From CANLBN01 sp050633525 (lineage in GTDB: Bacteria; Pseudomonadota; Gammaproteobacteria; Pseudomonadales; Cellvibrionaceae): a DNA stretch of 64,000 nt. Every line of letters starts with the position of its first letter. The first letter of the stretch is position 1. Both the position numbers and the translations under genes were made by a program. Under the pieces are notes generated by a model, which worked only from the letters and a program-made list of their open reading frames with translations, had not been told where the DNA came from and searched no databases. The stretch is taken from the NCBI GenBank assembly GCA_050633525.1, contig JBOEGR010000013.1:102063-166062 (forward strand), written 5' to 3'. This document shows positions 51,052 to 61,072 of this stretch, one piece after another.

Positions 51052-51387
51052 TTATCTTCCTTTTATTTTTTGGCCTAACAGTTTATTCAAAAGAACCGTT
51101 CCACTTATCTCGGTTCTCTTGATCAATTAATGATATAGGATGAACCTACGCATTTTTTATAGTAAAAACAATAAGCTAGGTGTTTTAGTGAAACTATATC
51201 ATTTTTGATCGCGAGACTAACGAAATATAACTGTCAATAGCGTTCTCTTGATCAATTTTTTAACCCTAACTATTTCAAAGGCTTATAGCATCATAAAGTG
51301 ATCACGAGAATGGGTCTACTGATATTGGCCTTTAATGGGTTTTACCCAAAATTTTGGCGCGTTCTACATCATTTCTGTCACCAAACC
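51052..51387. other. 336-bp region with attC-like site and direct repeats
   Basis: No gene is seen. TTCTCTTGATCAATT occurs twice (about 51115 and 51244). The attC-like site lies at the left end. The right part is AT-rich and may hold the original junction with chromosomal DNA. Confidence 0.45.
51073..51141 (-). other. attC-like site with GTTAGGC core
   Basis: On the minus strand the arm TTGATCAAGAGAACCG pairs with CGGTTCTTTTGAATAAA, with one mismatch step, around a 12-base loop. It ends in GTTAGGC, an exact R' core. The R'' side is degenerate (CATTAAT instead of an AAC-ending box). A segment of 30 bp is shared with 47423-47452. Confidence 0.6.
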
Positions 51388-52128
51388 CTACTTCTTCAAA
51401 TAATCCTCAAACAAACTGTATTGCCACTGCCTCATGGCAAACACTGCGGTGACGCCTGCTTTTTTATCGTATTGTTGTGGCATATCTTCTTTGATGAGTT
51501 CGTTAAATTCCTTGGCTAGTTTTTCCATTTTCTTTTGGGCTTCGATATTGGAGGCTTTGGTGAGTAGGCCGTTGAGTACTATCAGCTTTTCGGTTTCTTT
51601 ATCAAAGCGGCACTGAAAAAATTCTTTTTCTAGTTGGGTTTGGTAAAACTGTTGAATGGGGCCGTTGGGAATCCATGTAAAGTTGGGGGCGATTAATAGT
51701 TTAATACGGTTGTTGGGTAGTAGCTCAATGATATTTAAGCGGTCTAGGCGAGCGAGTTTTTGAATGCAGTCGGTGGGCTTAATAATGTACTTATTAATAA
51801 TATCGTCATAGCTCAAACCATTAATGACATTGGCGGTAATCATTAAGAGTAAGGGGTCGCTAATGATTTCTTTTTCTTGCTCTGCTGTTAGTTGTATTAA
51901 TTGCGGTTGCTCTTTTAGCATCTGCTCTACAAGGTCGGAGATCTGTAGGTCGATCAACTGACCAATGGATTCTAGCCGTTGTAGGGTAAAACTCTGTTCG
52001 GCAAAAAGCCGTTTGACGGAGGCTTCGCTCAGCTCAAGGGCTTTCGCGACGTCGATGTAGGTAAGGCCGTGTGCTTTAAGTTGCTTTTTTAGCGTGCTGA
52101 CGAGGGATTCTATCTGGGCCATGCTCAT
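51388..52128 (-). CDS. XRE-family helix-turn-helix regulator
   Basis: 246 residues. The N-terminal HTH reads LTYIDVAKALELSEASVKRLF (about 22-42). The longer C-terminal part is helical with no recognised ligand domain. It is divergent from the large acyltransferase/acyl-ACP synthetase gene, from which 205 bp separate it, so control of that gene is possible but unproven. It likely marks the right border of the cassette region. Confidence 0.8.
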   Translation of the reverse strand: MSMAQIESLVSTLKKQLKAHGLTYIDVAKALELSEASVKRLFAEQSFTLQRLESIGQLIDLQISDLVEQMLKEQPQLIQLTAEQEKEIISDPLLLMITANVINGLSYDDIINKYIIKPTDCIQKLARLDRLNIIELLPNNRIKLLIAPNFTWIPNGPIQQFYQTQLEKEFFQCRFDKETEKLIVLNGLLTKASNIEAQKKMEKLAKEFNELIKEDMPQQYDKKAGVTAVFAMRQWQYSLFEDYLKK

Positions 52129-52333
52129 GTTCTCTACGTTTATAGGAGAAAAGTATTGAATAGTAATGCTTTTAGAGCCTTATTATGACACTTTCTGCTT
52201 ATAAGTTGCTGTTTATAAGCCACATGCTAATGTAGGCGGGTCATGCTAGTGTCTGTTCATGCTGATGAAGTACTCAATAAGTGTGAACAGATACCCGTTT
52301 TCACAGAATAAGTAGAGTTCAAGGATACGTCTC

Positions 52334-55300
52334 ATGTCTAGTTTAATCAGAACCATCGGTGCCTTACCTTTTTTGGTTGCCGTTTTTCTTAACGCCTTTA
52401 TCGATCTTGGTCATAAGATCGTGATTCAAAATACCATTTTTAAGGTCTACGACGGCCCAGAACAGGTGATTCTGACGGCAATTGTCAATGGCCTTATTCT
52501 TCTACCTTTTATTTTGCTGTTTAGCCCTGCAGGCTTTGTGGGGGATAAGTACCCCAAAAATAAAATTATGCAGGCCACCGCTTGGGCGGCAGTGGGTTTA
52601 ACCTTAGCGATTACCTTTTGTTATTACATGGGTTGGTTTTGGCCTGCCTTTGCTATGACTTTTTTATTAGCAGTGCAGTCGGCTTTTTATTCCCCCGCTA
52701 AGTTGGGTTATATCAAAGGTTTATTTGGTAAGCAGCGTTTGGCGCAGGCCAATGGTGTCGTGCAGGCAGTGGCCATTATTGCAATTTTGGCGGGTACGCT
52801 TATTTTCTCGATTGGCTTTGAGTACTTTTTTTCGCAAGCAAATTATATTGAGGGTGTAACAGACAAAAGCGATATTTTAAAACACCTTGTGCCTATTGGT
52901 TTTATTTTAGTTGCCAACAGTGTGTTTGAACTGGTGATGACTTATTTTTTACCGCAGCATGAATCGACGGATCATGATAAACAATTTGTCATGAAGGATT
53001 ACGTCACTGGTAAATCGGCGGTGAAAAACCTACAGCCACTTAAGCACCGCCATGCTATTCGTCAGGCGATGATTGGCTTGGCCTTATTTTGGTCGGCGGG
53101 CCAAGTTATGCTGGCGGCTTTTCCTGCCTTTGCGAAAGATATTTTGGGTGAAACCAATACGGTGATGATACAAGCCATCTTGGGTGCAAGTGGTATTGGT
53201 ATTGCGCTGGGCTCGGCTTTGGCGGGGCGGCTATCACGCAATTATATTGAGACAGGTTTAATTCCCATCGGTGCGCTTGGTTTTGCAGCGGGTTTACTGT
53301 TTTTGCCCCATGTATCGGGTCACGGCCTAATGGCCTTGAACTTTTTGTTTATTGGTTTAATGGGTGGTTTATTTATTGTGCCATTGAATTCATTGATTCA
53401 GTTTTATGCCAAAGAAAATGAATTGGGCCAAATATTGGCAACCAATAATTTGGTTCAAAATTGTTCGATGTTATTGTTTTTAGTGTTAACGGTAACCTTT
53501 TCTCTATTATCCATTAGCCCGAAAACCTTATTAATACTGATTGCGCTTGTCGCCTTAGCTGGCAGTATTTATACCATCGCTAAGTTACCGCAAAGTTTAG
53601 TTCGTCTTATTTTTTCTTATTTAATGTCGCGTCGTTATAAAGTGAATGTACAAGGCATGAAAAATATTCCTGAACGAAAAGGCGTGTTGTTGTTAGGCAA
53701 TCATATCAGCTGGATCGATTGGGCTATTGTACAAATTGCGTGCCCACGGCCGGTTCGCTTTGTCATGCATAAACGTATTTATGAGCGTTGGTATTTACAA
53801 TGGTTCTTCAAATTGTTTGGTTGTATTCCCATTCAGTCGGGAGCCAGTAGTCAGCAGTCTTTAGAGCAGGTGGCTCAACTATTAGATAATGGTGAAGTGG
53901 TGTGTTTATTTCCTGAAGGGATGATTAGTCGCAATGGTCACCTAGCAGAATTTCGTCGTGGTTATGAACGTGCCATTGAGATGACGGAAACCGATGTGGT
54001 GATTTTGCCTTTTTACCTGCGCGGTTTATGGGGTAGTCAGTTTTCATTATCATCGGAGACCTTTAAGCGTTTACGTAGCGGTGGCACGCGCCGCGATATC
54101 ATGGTGGCGTTTGGCCAAGCTTTATCGAAGCAGACGAAGGTTAGTGAGTTAAAGCGCCGTGTGTTTGATTTGTCGATTAGTTCATGGCAGAGCTACGCTA
54201 AGACATTACCAGTACTGCAGCATGCGTGGATCGATACCGTTAAAAAACAAGGTGATACTTTTTCGATAGCTGATACGCTAACAGAAAAGGTATCTCAGCC
54301 TTTATCAACCCACAAAGCCTTAACGGGTGCCATTGCTTTTGCGCAAAAAATAAAGCGTATCAGTCCAGAAAAAAACATCGGCTTATTACTGCCAACCAGT
54401 GCAGGCGGTATGTTGGCTAATATGGCGGTACTCTTAAGTGGTAAAACGGTAGTGAATTTAAATTACACGGCGAGTTTAGAGGCCTTTGCTTCCTCTATCG
54501 AACAGGCCGATATCGAGACTGTTTATACTTCAAAACGTTTTTTAGCAAAATTGGCCCAGCGCGGCATTGATTTTGAGTCTGTACTGCGGTCGTGTCGAGT
54601 TGTTTATTTAGAGGAGGTCAAAGAGTCTATTCCAAAATGGAAAATGCTGACGATCTTACTATCCGTTAAGTTATTACCTGCTTGGTGTTTAAAGTGTTTA
54701 TATGCACGCAGTGGTCATAATCAAGATACTGCTGCCATTTTGTTTTCTAGCGGCAGTGAGGGTGCCCCAAAAGGTATTCGTTTAAGTCATATGAATATCA
54801 TGGCGAACTTAAAACAAATTGCAGATGTGCTCAATACCAAAGAAGACGATGTGATTATGGCATCGCTGCCTTTGTTTCATGCCTTTGGTTTAACCGTCAC
54901 CCAATTTATGCCTTTAATTGAAGGCTTGCCTTTGGTGTGCCATGCTGATCCAACGGATGCTGTGGGCAGTGCAAAAGCGATTGCAAAATACAAGGCGACG
55001 GTGCTTTTTGGTACATCGACTTTCTTTAGATTGTATTGTCGTAATAATAAAGTTCACCCTTTAATGTTGAATAGTTTACGTCTGACTATTTCGGGAGCAG
55101 AAAAACTCAATCCTGCGGTGCACGATGCCTTTAACGCTAAGTTTAATAAAGATATTTACGAGGGTTACGGCGCAACGGAAACAACGCCAGTCGCGGGTGT
55201 GAATATTCCCGCTGTATTATCAACAGATGATTGGAGAATACAGGTAGGCGATAAACCCGGAACGATAGGTATGCCCTTACCCGGCACCAGTTTTAAAATC

Positions 55301-55873
55301 GTTGATCCCGATAGCTTTGAAGAATTAGCCACTGATGAAGACGGTATGATTTTAATTGGTGGTGCTCAGGTGATGCAGGGATACCTGAACAATACAGCAA
55401 AGACGGAACAGGCAATAAGAGAAATTGATGGTATACGTTGGTACGTCACGGGTGATAAAGGTCATCTGGATGCCGATGGCTTTTTAACTATTGTTGATCG
55501 CTATTCCCGTTTCGCTAAATTAGGTGGCGAGATGATTAGCCTCAGTGTAGTTGAAGCCAAAGTACAAGAGGCGATTCAAAAAAGCCAGATTCAGACAAGT
55601 CATAATCAAACAAAACAGGGCAGTGCGGTAAATACCGAAGAAGAAATAGAAGTGATTGCCGTCAATATACCCGATGATAAAAAGGGCGAAAAAATTATTT
55701 TACTGAGCGAAGCAGAGTTAGATCAAGCCGCGCTCAGAGAAATAATGTTGGCGAATGGTTGCAACCCTTTAATGGTGCCAAGCAAGCTGGTAACGGTAGA
55801 GGCTTTGCCTAAACTAGGCTCCGGAAAGGTTGATTTTGCCAGAGCCAAAAAAATAGTATTAGAGGCAACTTAA
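52334..55873 (+). CDS. LplT-PlsC-Aas fusion: lysophospholipid transport and re-acylation
   Basis: 1179 residues in three parts. Residues 1-420 are an MFS transporter like LplT. Residues about 440-620 are a PlsC-type acyltransferase with NHISWIDW (H-x4-D) and FPEGMISRNG. Residues 650-1179 are an AMP-forming acyl-ACP synthetase with the P-loop FSSGSEGAPKGIRLSH and GYGATETTPV. In E. coli LplT flips lyso-PE inward and Aas re-acylates it; here all steps are on one chain, a known fusion in some proteobacteria. Membrane-lipid repair is the likely role. Confidence 0.9.
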   Translation: MSSLIRTIGALPFLVAVFLNAFIDLGHKIVIQNTIFKVYDGPEQVILTAIVNGLILLPFILLFSPAGFVGDKYPKNKIMQATAWAAVGLTLAITFCYYMGWFWPAFAMTFLLAVQSAFYSPAKLGYIKGLFGKQRLAQANGVVQAVAIIAILAGTLIFSIGFEYFFSQANYIEGVTDKSDILKHLVPIGFILVANSVFELVMTYFLPQHESTDHDKQFVMKDYVTGKSAVKNLQPLKHRHAIRQAMIGLALFWSAGQVMLAAFPAFAKDILGETNTVMIQAILGASGIGIALGSALAGRLSRNYIETGLIPIGALGFAAGLLFLPHVSGHGLMALNFLFIGLMGGLFIVPLNSLIQFYAKENELGQILATNNLVQNCSMLLFLVLTVTFSLLSISPKTLLILIALVALAGSIYTIAKLPQSLVRLIFSYLMSRRYKVNVQGMKNIPERKGVLLLGNHISWIDWAIVQIACPRPVRFVMHKRIYERWYLQWFFKLFGCIPIQSGASSQQSLEQVAQLLDNGEVVCLFPEGMISRNGHLAEFRRGYERAIEMTETDVVILPFYLRGLWGSQFSLSSETFKRLRSGGTRRDIMVAFGQALSKQTKVSELKRRVFDLSISSWQSYAKTLPVLQHAWIDTVKKQGDTFSIADTLTEKVSQPLSTHKALTGAIAFAQKIKRISPEKNIGLLLPTSAGGMLANMAVLLSGKTVVNLNYTASLEAFASSIEQADIETVYTSKRFLAKLAQRGIDFESVLRSCRVVYLEEVKESIPKWKMLTILLSVKLLPAWCLKCLYARSGHNQDTAAILFSSGSEGAPKGIRLSHMNIMANLKQIADVLNTKEDDVIMASLPLFHAFGLTVTQFMPLIEGLPLVCHADPTDAVGSAKAIAKYKATVLFGTSTFFRLYCRNNKVHPLMLNSLRLTISGAEKLNPAVHDAFNAKFNKDIYEGYGATETTPVAGVNIPAVLSTDDWRIQVGDKPGTIGMPLPGTSFKIVDPDSFEELATDEDGMILIGGAQVMQGYLNNTAKTEQAIREIDGIRWYVTGDKGHLDADGFLTIVDRYSRFAKLGGEMISLSVVEAKVQEAIQKSQIQTSHNQTKQGSAVNTEEEIEVIAVNIPDDKKGEKIILLSEAELDQAALREIMLANGCNPLMVPSKLVTVEALPKLGSGKVDFARAKKIVLEAT

Positions 55874-55910
55874 TCAGCTACTGTAATTAACTTGCTTTAG
55901 TTGACTAGTT

Positions 55911-56480
55911 TTAGTTGATCATGAAGCCACGCAAAAAGGCATAGCCAGCAGGAAAAGGCGCTGGCATCCATACTTTTAAAAAGGCATTCAATGGAGTGCC
56001 TTTGATTAGTTTGGGCGGCCCGACTTTAATGGCTTGGGTTGATGCGACAAGGTTAGAAGAGTAGCCTGCTTTTCCGCATGTTTCTGATGGTACGGCACCA
56101 CCACTGGATAGATTAGTAAAACACAACTCTACGGAAGCATTTTCTAAGCTGCTAGCATTTAAGAGATAAACCGTTGCGCTATTAATTTTTTCGGGTGGCG
56201 CGGTATGGCCATTAATAGGGCAAATAAATTCTACTCCCGGGTCCATATTGCTAGCGATAATATAACTGGCTCCTGTAAATTCAGCTTCAGGGCTGTCAGC
56301 CGTCGCTTGGCACACGCCTACGGCTACTTGTTGATCCAATGTTGCCGCGGCTGGAATAGAAATGCCCAAGGTGATAGCGCCCAGCACAAGGAGTTGACCT
56401 AGACGATGCCGAGCGGATGGCAATGTGTGTTTCAATATATAAGGTGTCAGTTTTGATATAAATTGCAATGTATGTGTCAT
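55911..56480 (-). CDS. Exported hypothetical protein with paired cysteines
   Basis: 189 residues. A long N-region precedes a signal helix ending PAAATLDQQ. The mature part has four cysteines (VGVCQA, FICPINGH, ELCFTN, ETCGKAG), probably two disulfides, and alternating strands. Not recognised. Convergent with the fusion gene. Confidence 0.5.
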   Translation of the reverse strand: MTHTLQFISKLTPYILKHTLPSARHRLGQLLVLGAITLGISIPAAATLDQQVAVGVCQATADSPEAEFTGASYIIASNMDPGVEFICPINGHTAPPEKINSATVYLLNASSLENASVELCFTNLSSGGAVPSETCGKAGYSSNLVASTQAIKVGPPKLIKGTPLNAFLKVWMPAPFPAGYAFLRGFMIN

Positions 56481-56590
56481 ATTATCTCCGAATGATATTA
56501 ATCATTTTGATAGGTCGGAGATAATACGCTTTTTGTTCACCGTTTTTTATTACTTGTTTTAGCTAACTATAACTAGCTAAATTTAGATAA

Positions 56591-57058
56591 TTAAAGCCCA
56601 AGGTCTGACAGGCTAGGGTGGTCATCAGGTCTTCTGCCTTGTGGCCAGTGAAACTTTCTTTCTTCTTCTGTAATGGGTAAATCATTAATACAAGCAAAGC
56701 GATTTTTCATCAGCCCATTTTCGTCAAACTCCCAATTTTCATTTCCGTAAGAACGAAACCAATTGCCGCTATCATCGTGCCACTCATAAGCATAACGGAC
56801 AGCAATGCGATTATCCGTAAAAGCCCACAACTCTTTAATAAGTCGATATTCCAATTCTTTATTCCACTTTTGCGTAAGAAACTGTTTGGCTTCTTCGCGG
56901 CCATTGACAAAGATAGAACGATTACGCCATTGAGTATCCGACGTGTAAGCAAGAGACACTTTCTCTGGGTTTTTGCCATTCCAGCCATCTTCAGCCAAGC
57001 GAACTTTTTGGCGTGCTGTATCTTCTGTAAAGGGGGGAAGTGGTGGGCGTGTGCTCAT
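56591..57058 (-). CDS. DUF1348 (NTF2-like) protein
   Basis: 155 residues. The start PPLPPFTEDTARQKVRLAEDGWN, the central NRIAVRYAYEWHDDSGNW and the C-terminal EEERKFHWPQGRRPDDHPSL are typical of DUF1348. The NTF2 fold suggests ligand binding or catalysis on a small molecule; no function is proven to my knowledge. Downstream of the flavo-iron-sulfur gene and probably part of the same LysR-controlled unit. Confidence 0.88.
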   Translation of the reverse strand: MSTRPPLPPFTEDTARQKVRLAEDGWNGKNPEKVSLAYTSDTQWRNRSIFVNGREEAKQFLTQKWNKELEYRLIKELWAFTDNRIAVRYAYEWHDDSGNWFRSYGNENWEFDENGLMKNRFACINDLPITEEERKFHWPQGRRPDDHPSLSDLGL

Positions 57059-57139
57059 AGTATGGACTCAAGTATTATTTATCATGGTTGTATTTGTTTG
57101 GGTAATTTATATGGTGTCTCTGATGGGGTAAAGGGTGCC

Positions 57140-59242
57140 TTATAGTTCAATGTCTAATGTGTCTGTTCCTTTTGCCGGCGTTGCGCAACATATCAATATT
57201 TCATCGTCGCTTATTGTAGCAGTCGGTTCTGATCGATAAGTGACTGAGCCGGAATTTAGTTTGGCGGCACAAGACCCACAAGTGCCCGTACGACAACCAA
57301 AATCTGGATTCAAACCATGTGTTTCGGCTACTTCGAGTATCGTAGGGTCGCCTTTGTTCCAGACGTGGGTAATATTTGATTGCGCAAATGTAATCACTGC
57401 TTCATTAGCTTCGCCAGTTTTATCGTCAGTGAGTTTATTTGCATTGTTGATTCGAGTGAGCGATGCAGGGCCAAAAGCTTCAGCAAAAATAGCTTGATCA
57501 TTAACGCCCAAACTAATGAGGTGATTGTAAATAGCTTGCATAAAAGCGCTTGGCCCACAAATATAAAACTCGTAATCATCTAGCGCTAAGGTTTGGCGAA
57601 AAGTATCGGCGTTAATACGGCCGGACCCATAAAAATCGATGCCCGCTTTTTCGTGTTCCTTTGCTTGGCTAATAAAAGAATAATATCGAATCATTCCTTG
57701 TGTTTCTTTTTCTAAGGCCATTAGCTGCTTTGAAAAGGCGCGTTCATCGCTTGTCTTTGCAGAATAAAATAAGCTTAAAGGCCGAGTATGACGTGTTCTA
57801 AGACCTTCTTTTGCCGTATATAAGGCCATCGATAATAAAGGCGTAATACCCACACCGCCGGCAATTAAAACCGCGGGACGTGTTTTTTTCGTATCGATAA
57901 AAAAATCACCTCTGGGTGCTTTGGCTTCTACTATATCTTCTAAGGCTAGTTTATTGTGAAGGTGATTCGACATTTTTCCATGGCGCTCAAACTTCACGGA
58001 AATACGATAATAAGCCTCTCCCGGTGCCGATGATACGGTATAGGTTCTTATCAAAGGTTCTTTTGAATGAGGTGTTTTAATTTTAATGGTAAGAAATTGG
58101 CCTGCCTCAAAAGGGAGAATCCCATCGCCATCGCAGGGTTCTAAATAAAAAGAACGAATGGTCGTGCTTTCATTTTGTATGCGTTTAATTTGATAAGGTC
58201 GCCACGCCTTACGTTTTTGCTCAGCATGTGCTGTTTTTGTGGCTTTCTCCCAATTGCCATTCATTAAGCTATTGGGTGAATAGTGTTGAAATGTGGCTCT
58301 AAAGGGTAAGGCTTCTGTTAAGCGAACACCATGATCAAGGTGGAAGCGCCATGCTCTTTCTGCACCCTGAAAAGCAATAACTTCTGGATGGTCTTCCCAT
58401 AGCAATTCGACTGTTCCAGTGAGCATTAATAGTTCACCGTTTTCAAAGTTTGGAAAAACTAATCCGGCCTTAGGATTTAATAAAAAATTTCCTAAGGTAT
58501 TGAAGTGGTAGTTGCCCGAAAAATCAGGGATGGTCAGTGTATTGCCTTCTACTTTAACAAAGCCGGATTGGCCGCCTCGATGCGAAACATCAACGCTTTC
58601 AATATCTGGGCTATTTTCATTTTGTAAAAAACTGGAAACAAAAAAGGTGTCTGCAGTGTTAATAAATGTTGTGGCATTAGTATCGAGAGTAGTGAATGCA
58701 CTGATATTCTGCTCGCTCACATTTTTTTGTTTAGGATCGCGAATAAATTCAATGGCTCTGCTCTGAATATACTGTGGGCAATTACCAAATGATTGATCTA
58801 CCTTTAATGAAAAACTATTTTTGTCTGTTGCATGAATACGGCCATTAACGCGATTGCGGCGGCGAGAGGCCATTTCGATACCCAGTAGGCCTAGTGATGC
58901 ACCGGGTTTGATCGCGTGGGTAAGTGGGTCACCATTGACGAAGGTTGTTTTAATATCAAGAGTACTTGAGTCGGGTGATGATATAAAGCCAGGCCGACCA
59001 GGCAGAATAGATGCCCATGGCCAACCATTTTGATCAACACTGCCGACGACAATAAAAGGCAGTTGAGCATAAAATTCGCGGTGCTGATCCGGCATAAACG
59101 GCCGTATGACACGCCGCCCTATTGTTTCCATGGCATCGCGTTTTCCTACTCGTGCTTGAATGTCCTGTTCGCCGCGATGAAAAGGCGAGGGGCTCGATGA
59201 TAACAATACGGCGTTATCTAATACTGAAGTGTCATTTTTCAT
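57140..59242 (-). CDS. PPOX-FNR-ferredoxin fusion oxidoreductase
   Basis: 700 residues. Residues about 30-340 are a pyridoxamine-phosphate-oxidase-like flavin domain (QLPFIVVGSVDQNGWPWAS). Residues 350-580 are a ferredoxin-reductase unit with the FAD site IRTYTVSSAP and NAD site IAGGVGITPLLSM. The last 90 residues are a plant-type ferredoxin with the cluster Cys of GCRTGTCGSCAAKL and the fourth in ILICCATP. Electrons would run from NAD(P)H through FAD and 2Fe-2S to the N-terminal flavin domain; the substrate is unknown. The gst gene 29 bp upstream looks co-transcribed. Confidence 0.85.
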   Translation of the reverse strand: MKNDTSVLDNAVLLSSSPSPFHRGEQDIQARVGKRDAMETIGRRVIRPFMPDQHREFYAQLPFIVVGSVDQNGWPWASILPGRPGFISSPDSSTLDIKTTFVNGDPLTHAIKPGASLGLLGIEMASRRRNRVNGRIHATDKNSFSLKVDQSFGNCPQYIQSRAIEFIRDPKQKNVSEQNISAFTTLDTNATTFINTADTFFVSSFLQNENSPDIESVDVSHRGGQSGFVKVEGNTLTIPDFSGNYHFNTLGNFLLNPKAGLVFPNFENGELLMLTGTVELLWEDHPEVIAFQGAERAWRFHLDHGVRLTEALPFRATFQHYSPNSLMNGNWEKATKTAHAEQKRKAWRPYQIKRIQNESTTIRSFYLEPCDGDGILPFEAGQFLTIKIKTPHSKEPLIRTYTVSSAPGEAYYRISVKFERHGKMSNHLHNKLALEDIVEAKAPRGDFFIDTKKTRPAVLIAGGVGITPLLSMALYTAKEGLRTRHTRPLSLFYSAKTSDERAFSKQLMALEKETQGMIRYYSFISQAKEHEKAGIDFYGSGRINADTFRQTLALDDYEFYICGPSAFMQAIYNHLISLGVNDQAIFAEAFGPASLTRINNANKLTDDKTGEANEAVITFAQSNITHVWNKGDPTILEVAETHGLNPDFGCRTGTCGSCAAKLNSGSVTYRSEPTATISDDEILICCATPAKGTDTLDIEL

Positions 59243-59271
59243 TTTAACCCTCGCCAGATCGTGATTAAGCC

Positions 59272-59892
59272 TTAAGCGGCAAGTCCCACTTTGCTGGCCT
59301 GCATCGGAACAAAATTATTGAGCCCTTCAATGTTGGCGAGTAAACGACGAACATTGGGGTAGGGTTCAAGTGAGATGCCACCTTCAGGTGCATGAGCGGT
59401 ATAGGTATAAATAGCAACATCGGCTATTGAAATTTGATTATTGACAAGAAAATCTTTGCCTTCCATATGGGCTTCTAATTTAGGTAGTACTTTATCTGCG
59501 TTTGCTTTGCAAAATGCGGGGTCGTATGGCGCGTTAAATACATTAATCAGCCGAGCCGCCGCAGGGCCGTAAGAAAGTTCACCGGCAGCCCATGTCAGTA
59601 TTTTTTGTACTTCAGCTTCATCTTTTGGGTCTTGAGGGATAAAAGAAGGGGCATATTTTCTTGCAAGGTAGATCAGTATGGCATTTGAGTCACTGATCAC
59701 GGTATCGCCATCTTCTATTACAGGCACCTGTCCCGCAGGATTGAGGGCCAAGAATTTAGCTTCTTTATGTTCTCCTCCCGGTAAATCGACATTGATAATC
59801 TCGTGAGAAATACCGGCTAAATGACACAGTAAAATTACTCTATGAGCGTGGCCTGAAAGGGGAAAGCTATGGATTCGAATGGCATTGGACAT
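59272..59892 (-). CDS. Glutathione S-transferase
   Basis: 206 residues. Thioredoxin-fold N-terminus, SFPLSGHAHRVILLCHLAG, then QVPVIEDGDTVISDSNAILIYL with the cis-Pro and the Glu/Asp-Ser glutathione site. The helical C-terminal half ends SIADVAIYTYT. It conjugates or reduces with glutathione; class beta/theta-like. First gene after the divergent LysR regulator, followed by the fusion oxidoreductase and DUF1348 genes. Confidence 0.88.
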   Translation of the reverse strand: MSNAIRIHSFPLSGHAHRVILLCHLAGISHEIINVDLPGGEHKEAKFLALNPAGQVPVIEDGDTVISDSNAILIYLARKYAPSFIPQDPKDEAEVQKILTWAAGELSYGPAAARLINVFNAPYDPAFCKANADKVLPKLEAHMEGKDFLVNNQISIADVAIYTYTAHAPEGGISLEPYPNVRRLLANIEGLNNFVPMQASKVGLAA

Positions 59893-60037
59893 GATGGTCT
59901 CCTATTGGGGTTTATTGGTAATGTCGGTGGTGTTTTGGATCTGTTGGTCAATATAGGCTTACCATGAATTAAAGACAATATACTGTTTTATGGAATATTT
60001 ATGTACAATATGGCGATAATAATGTGTAGAGAAGAAT

Positions 60038-60922
60038 ATGGATACGATTGAGGGTATGCGCGTATTTGCCGCAGTAGCAACGAAGAACTCTTTTACTGCG
60101 GGTGCAAAACAGTTGGGTGTGAGCACTAAACTCGCCAGTAAATATGTGCGGCAACTCGAAGCGCACTTAGGAGCACAATTGTTTAACCGTACAACGCGTA
60201 GTGTGACCCTGACGGAAACGGGCCATGTTTACTTTCAGCAGTGTGTCGGCTTGCTTGATCAGTTTGATGAATTAGAAAGTCTGGTGCAAGAGCGTCAATC
60301 GGAATTAGCAGGCCCCATTCGAATGACAGCGCCAACCGGATTTGGTGGGGCCAATTTGGTGAAATGTTTAAAAGATTTTCAATTAGATAACCCTAAAGTT
60401 TCTATCGATTTGCACCTGTCAGATTACCGGGTGGATATTATTGAGGGTGGTTTCGACCTAGCGATTCGCTTTGGTGAGCTGAAGGATTCGAGTTTAATGG
60501 CCCGTAAGCTATTAAGCATGCGTATCGTGGCTTTTGCGTCGCCAGAGTATTTAGAAAAAAACGGTGAGCCTGTACACCCGAACGCCTTATCAACACATAA
60601 TTGCCTATTACAGGCTTCGTCGACTGATCCAGAACACTGGCGTTTTCGGATAAACAATGAGCTTATTTCTCAGCGGGTCAGCGGGTCTTTTCGAGCGAAT
60701 TCACCGCGAGCGGTGGCGCAAATGGCAGTAGGGGGCTTAGGTATCGGGATGTGCCCTTTATATGCGGTCGAGCCTTTAGTTAAAAAGGGTAAGTTGCGAT
60801 TGTTGTTTGAAAATTATGAGGCGACCAAATTAGGTCTTTTTGTTGTTTATCCGCTTAATCGTCATTTAACGGCACGTATTCGTAGCTTGATTGATCATTT
60901 AGTGGATGCCTTTCAGAATTAA
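60038..60922 (+). CDS. LysR-family regulator of the GST cluster
   Basis: 294 residues. HTH NSFTAGAKQLGVSTKLASKYVRQLE (part) near 18-42, then a type 2 periplasmic-like effector domain with GPIRMTAPTGFGG and FDLAIRFGELKDSSL. This is the AaeR/PecT-like subgroup with LysR C-termini. It is divergent from gst with 145 bp between, the usual LysR arrangement; operators there were not resolved. Confidence 0.9.
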   Translation: MDTIEGMRVFAAVATKNSFTAGAKQLGVSTKLASKYVRQLEAHLGAQLFNRTTRSVTLTETGHVYFQQCVGLLDQFDELESLVQERQSELAGPIRMTAPTGFGGANLVKCLKDFQLDNPKVSIDLHLSDYRVDIIEGGFDLAIRFGELKDSSLMARKLLSMRIVAFASPEYLEKNGEPVHPNALSTHNCLLQASSTDPEHWRFRINNELISQRVSGSFRANSPRAVAQMAVGGLGIGMCPLYAVEPLVKKGKLRLLFENYEATKLGLFVVYPLNRHLTARIRSLIDHLVDAFQN

Positions 60923-61072
60923 TATTGTTATTAATTCTTTGTCTTCACACCCCTGCTAGCAGTATGTCGCTATACCGAGAGTATTACATAATACGACTTC
61001 TTTTTTTTTTCTTGTTCGCCTATAAAAAAACATCAACACTGAATACTCTTAATGAATAACGGAGTAAATGTA

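Noticed and set aside
51388..52128. Integron integrase at the right end of the cassette region
   Set aside because: The protein has an XRE helix-turn-helix and no tyrosine-recombinase motifs (R...HxxR...Y).
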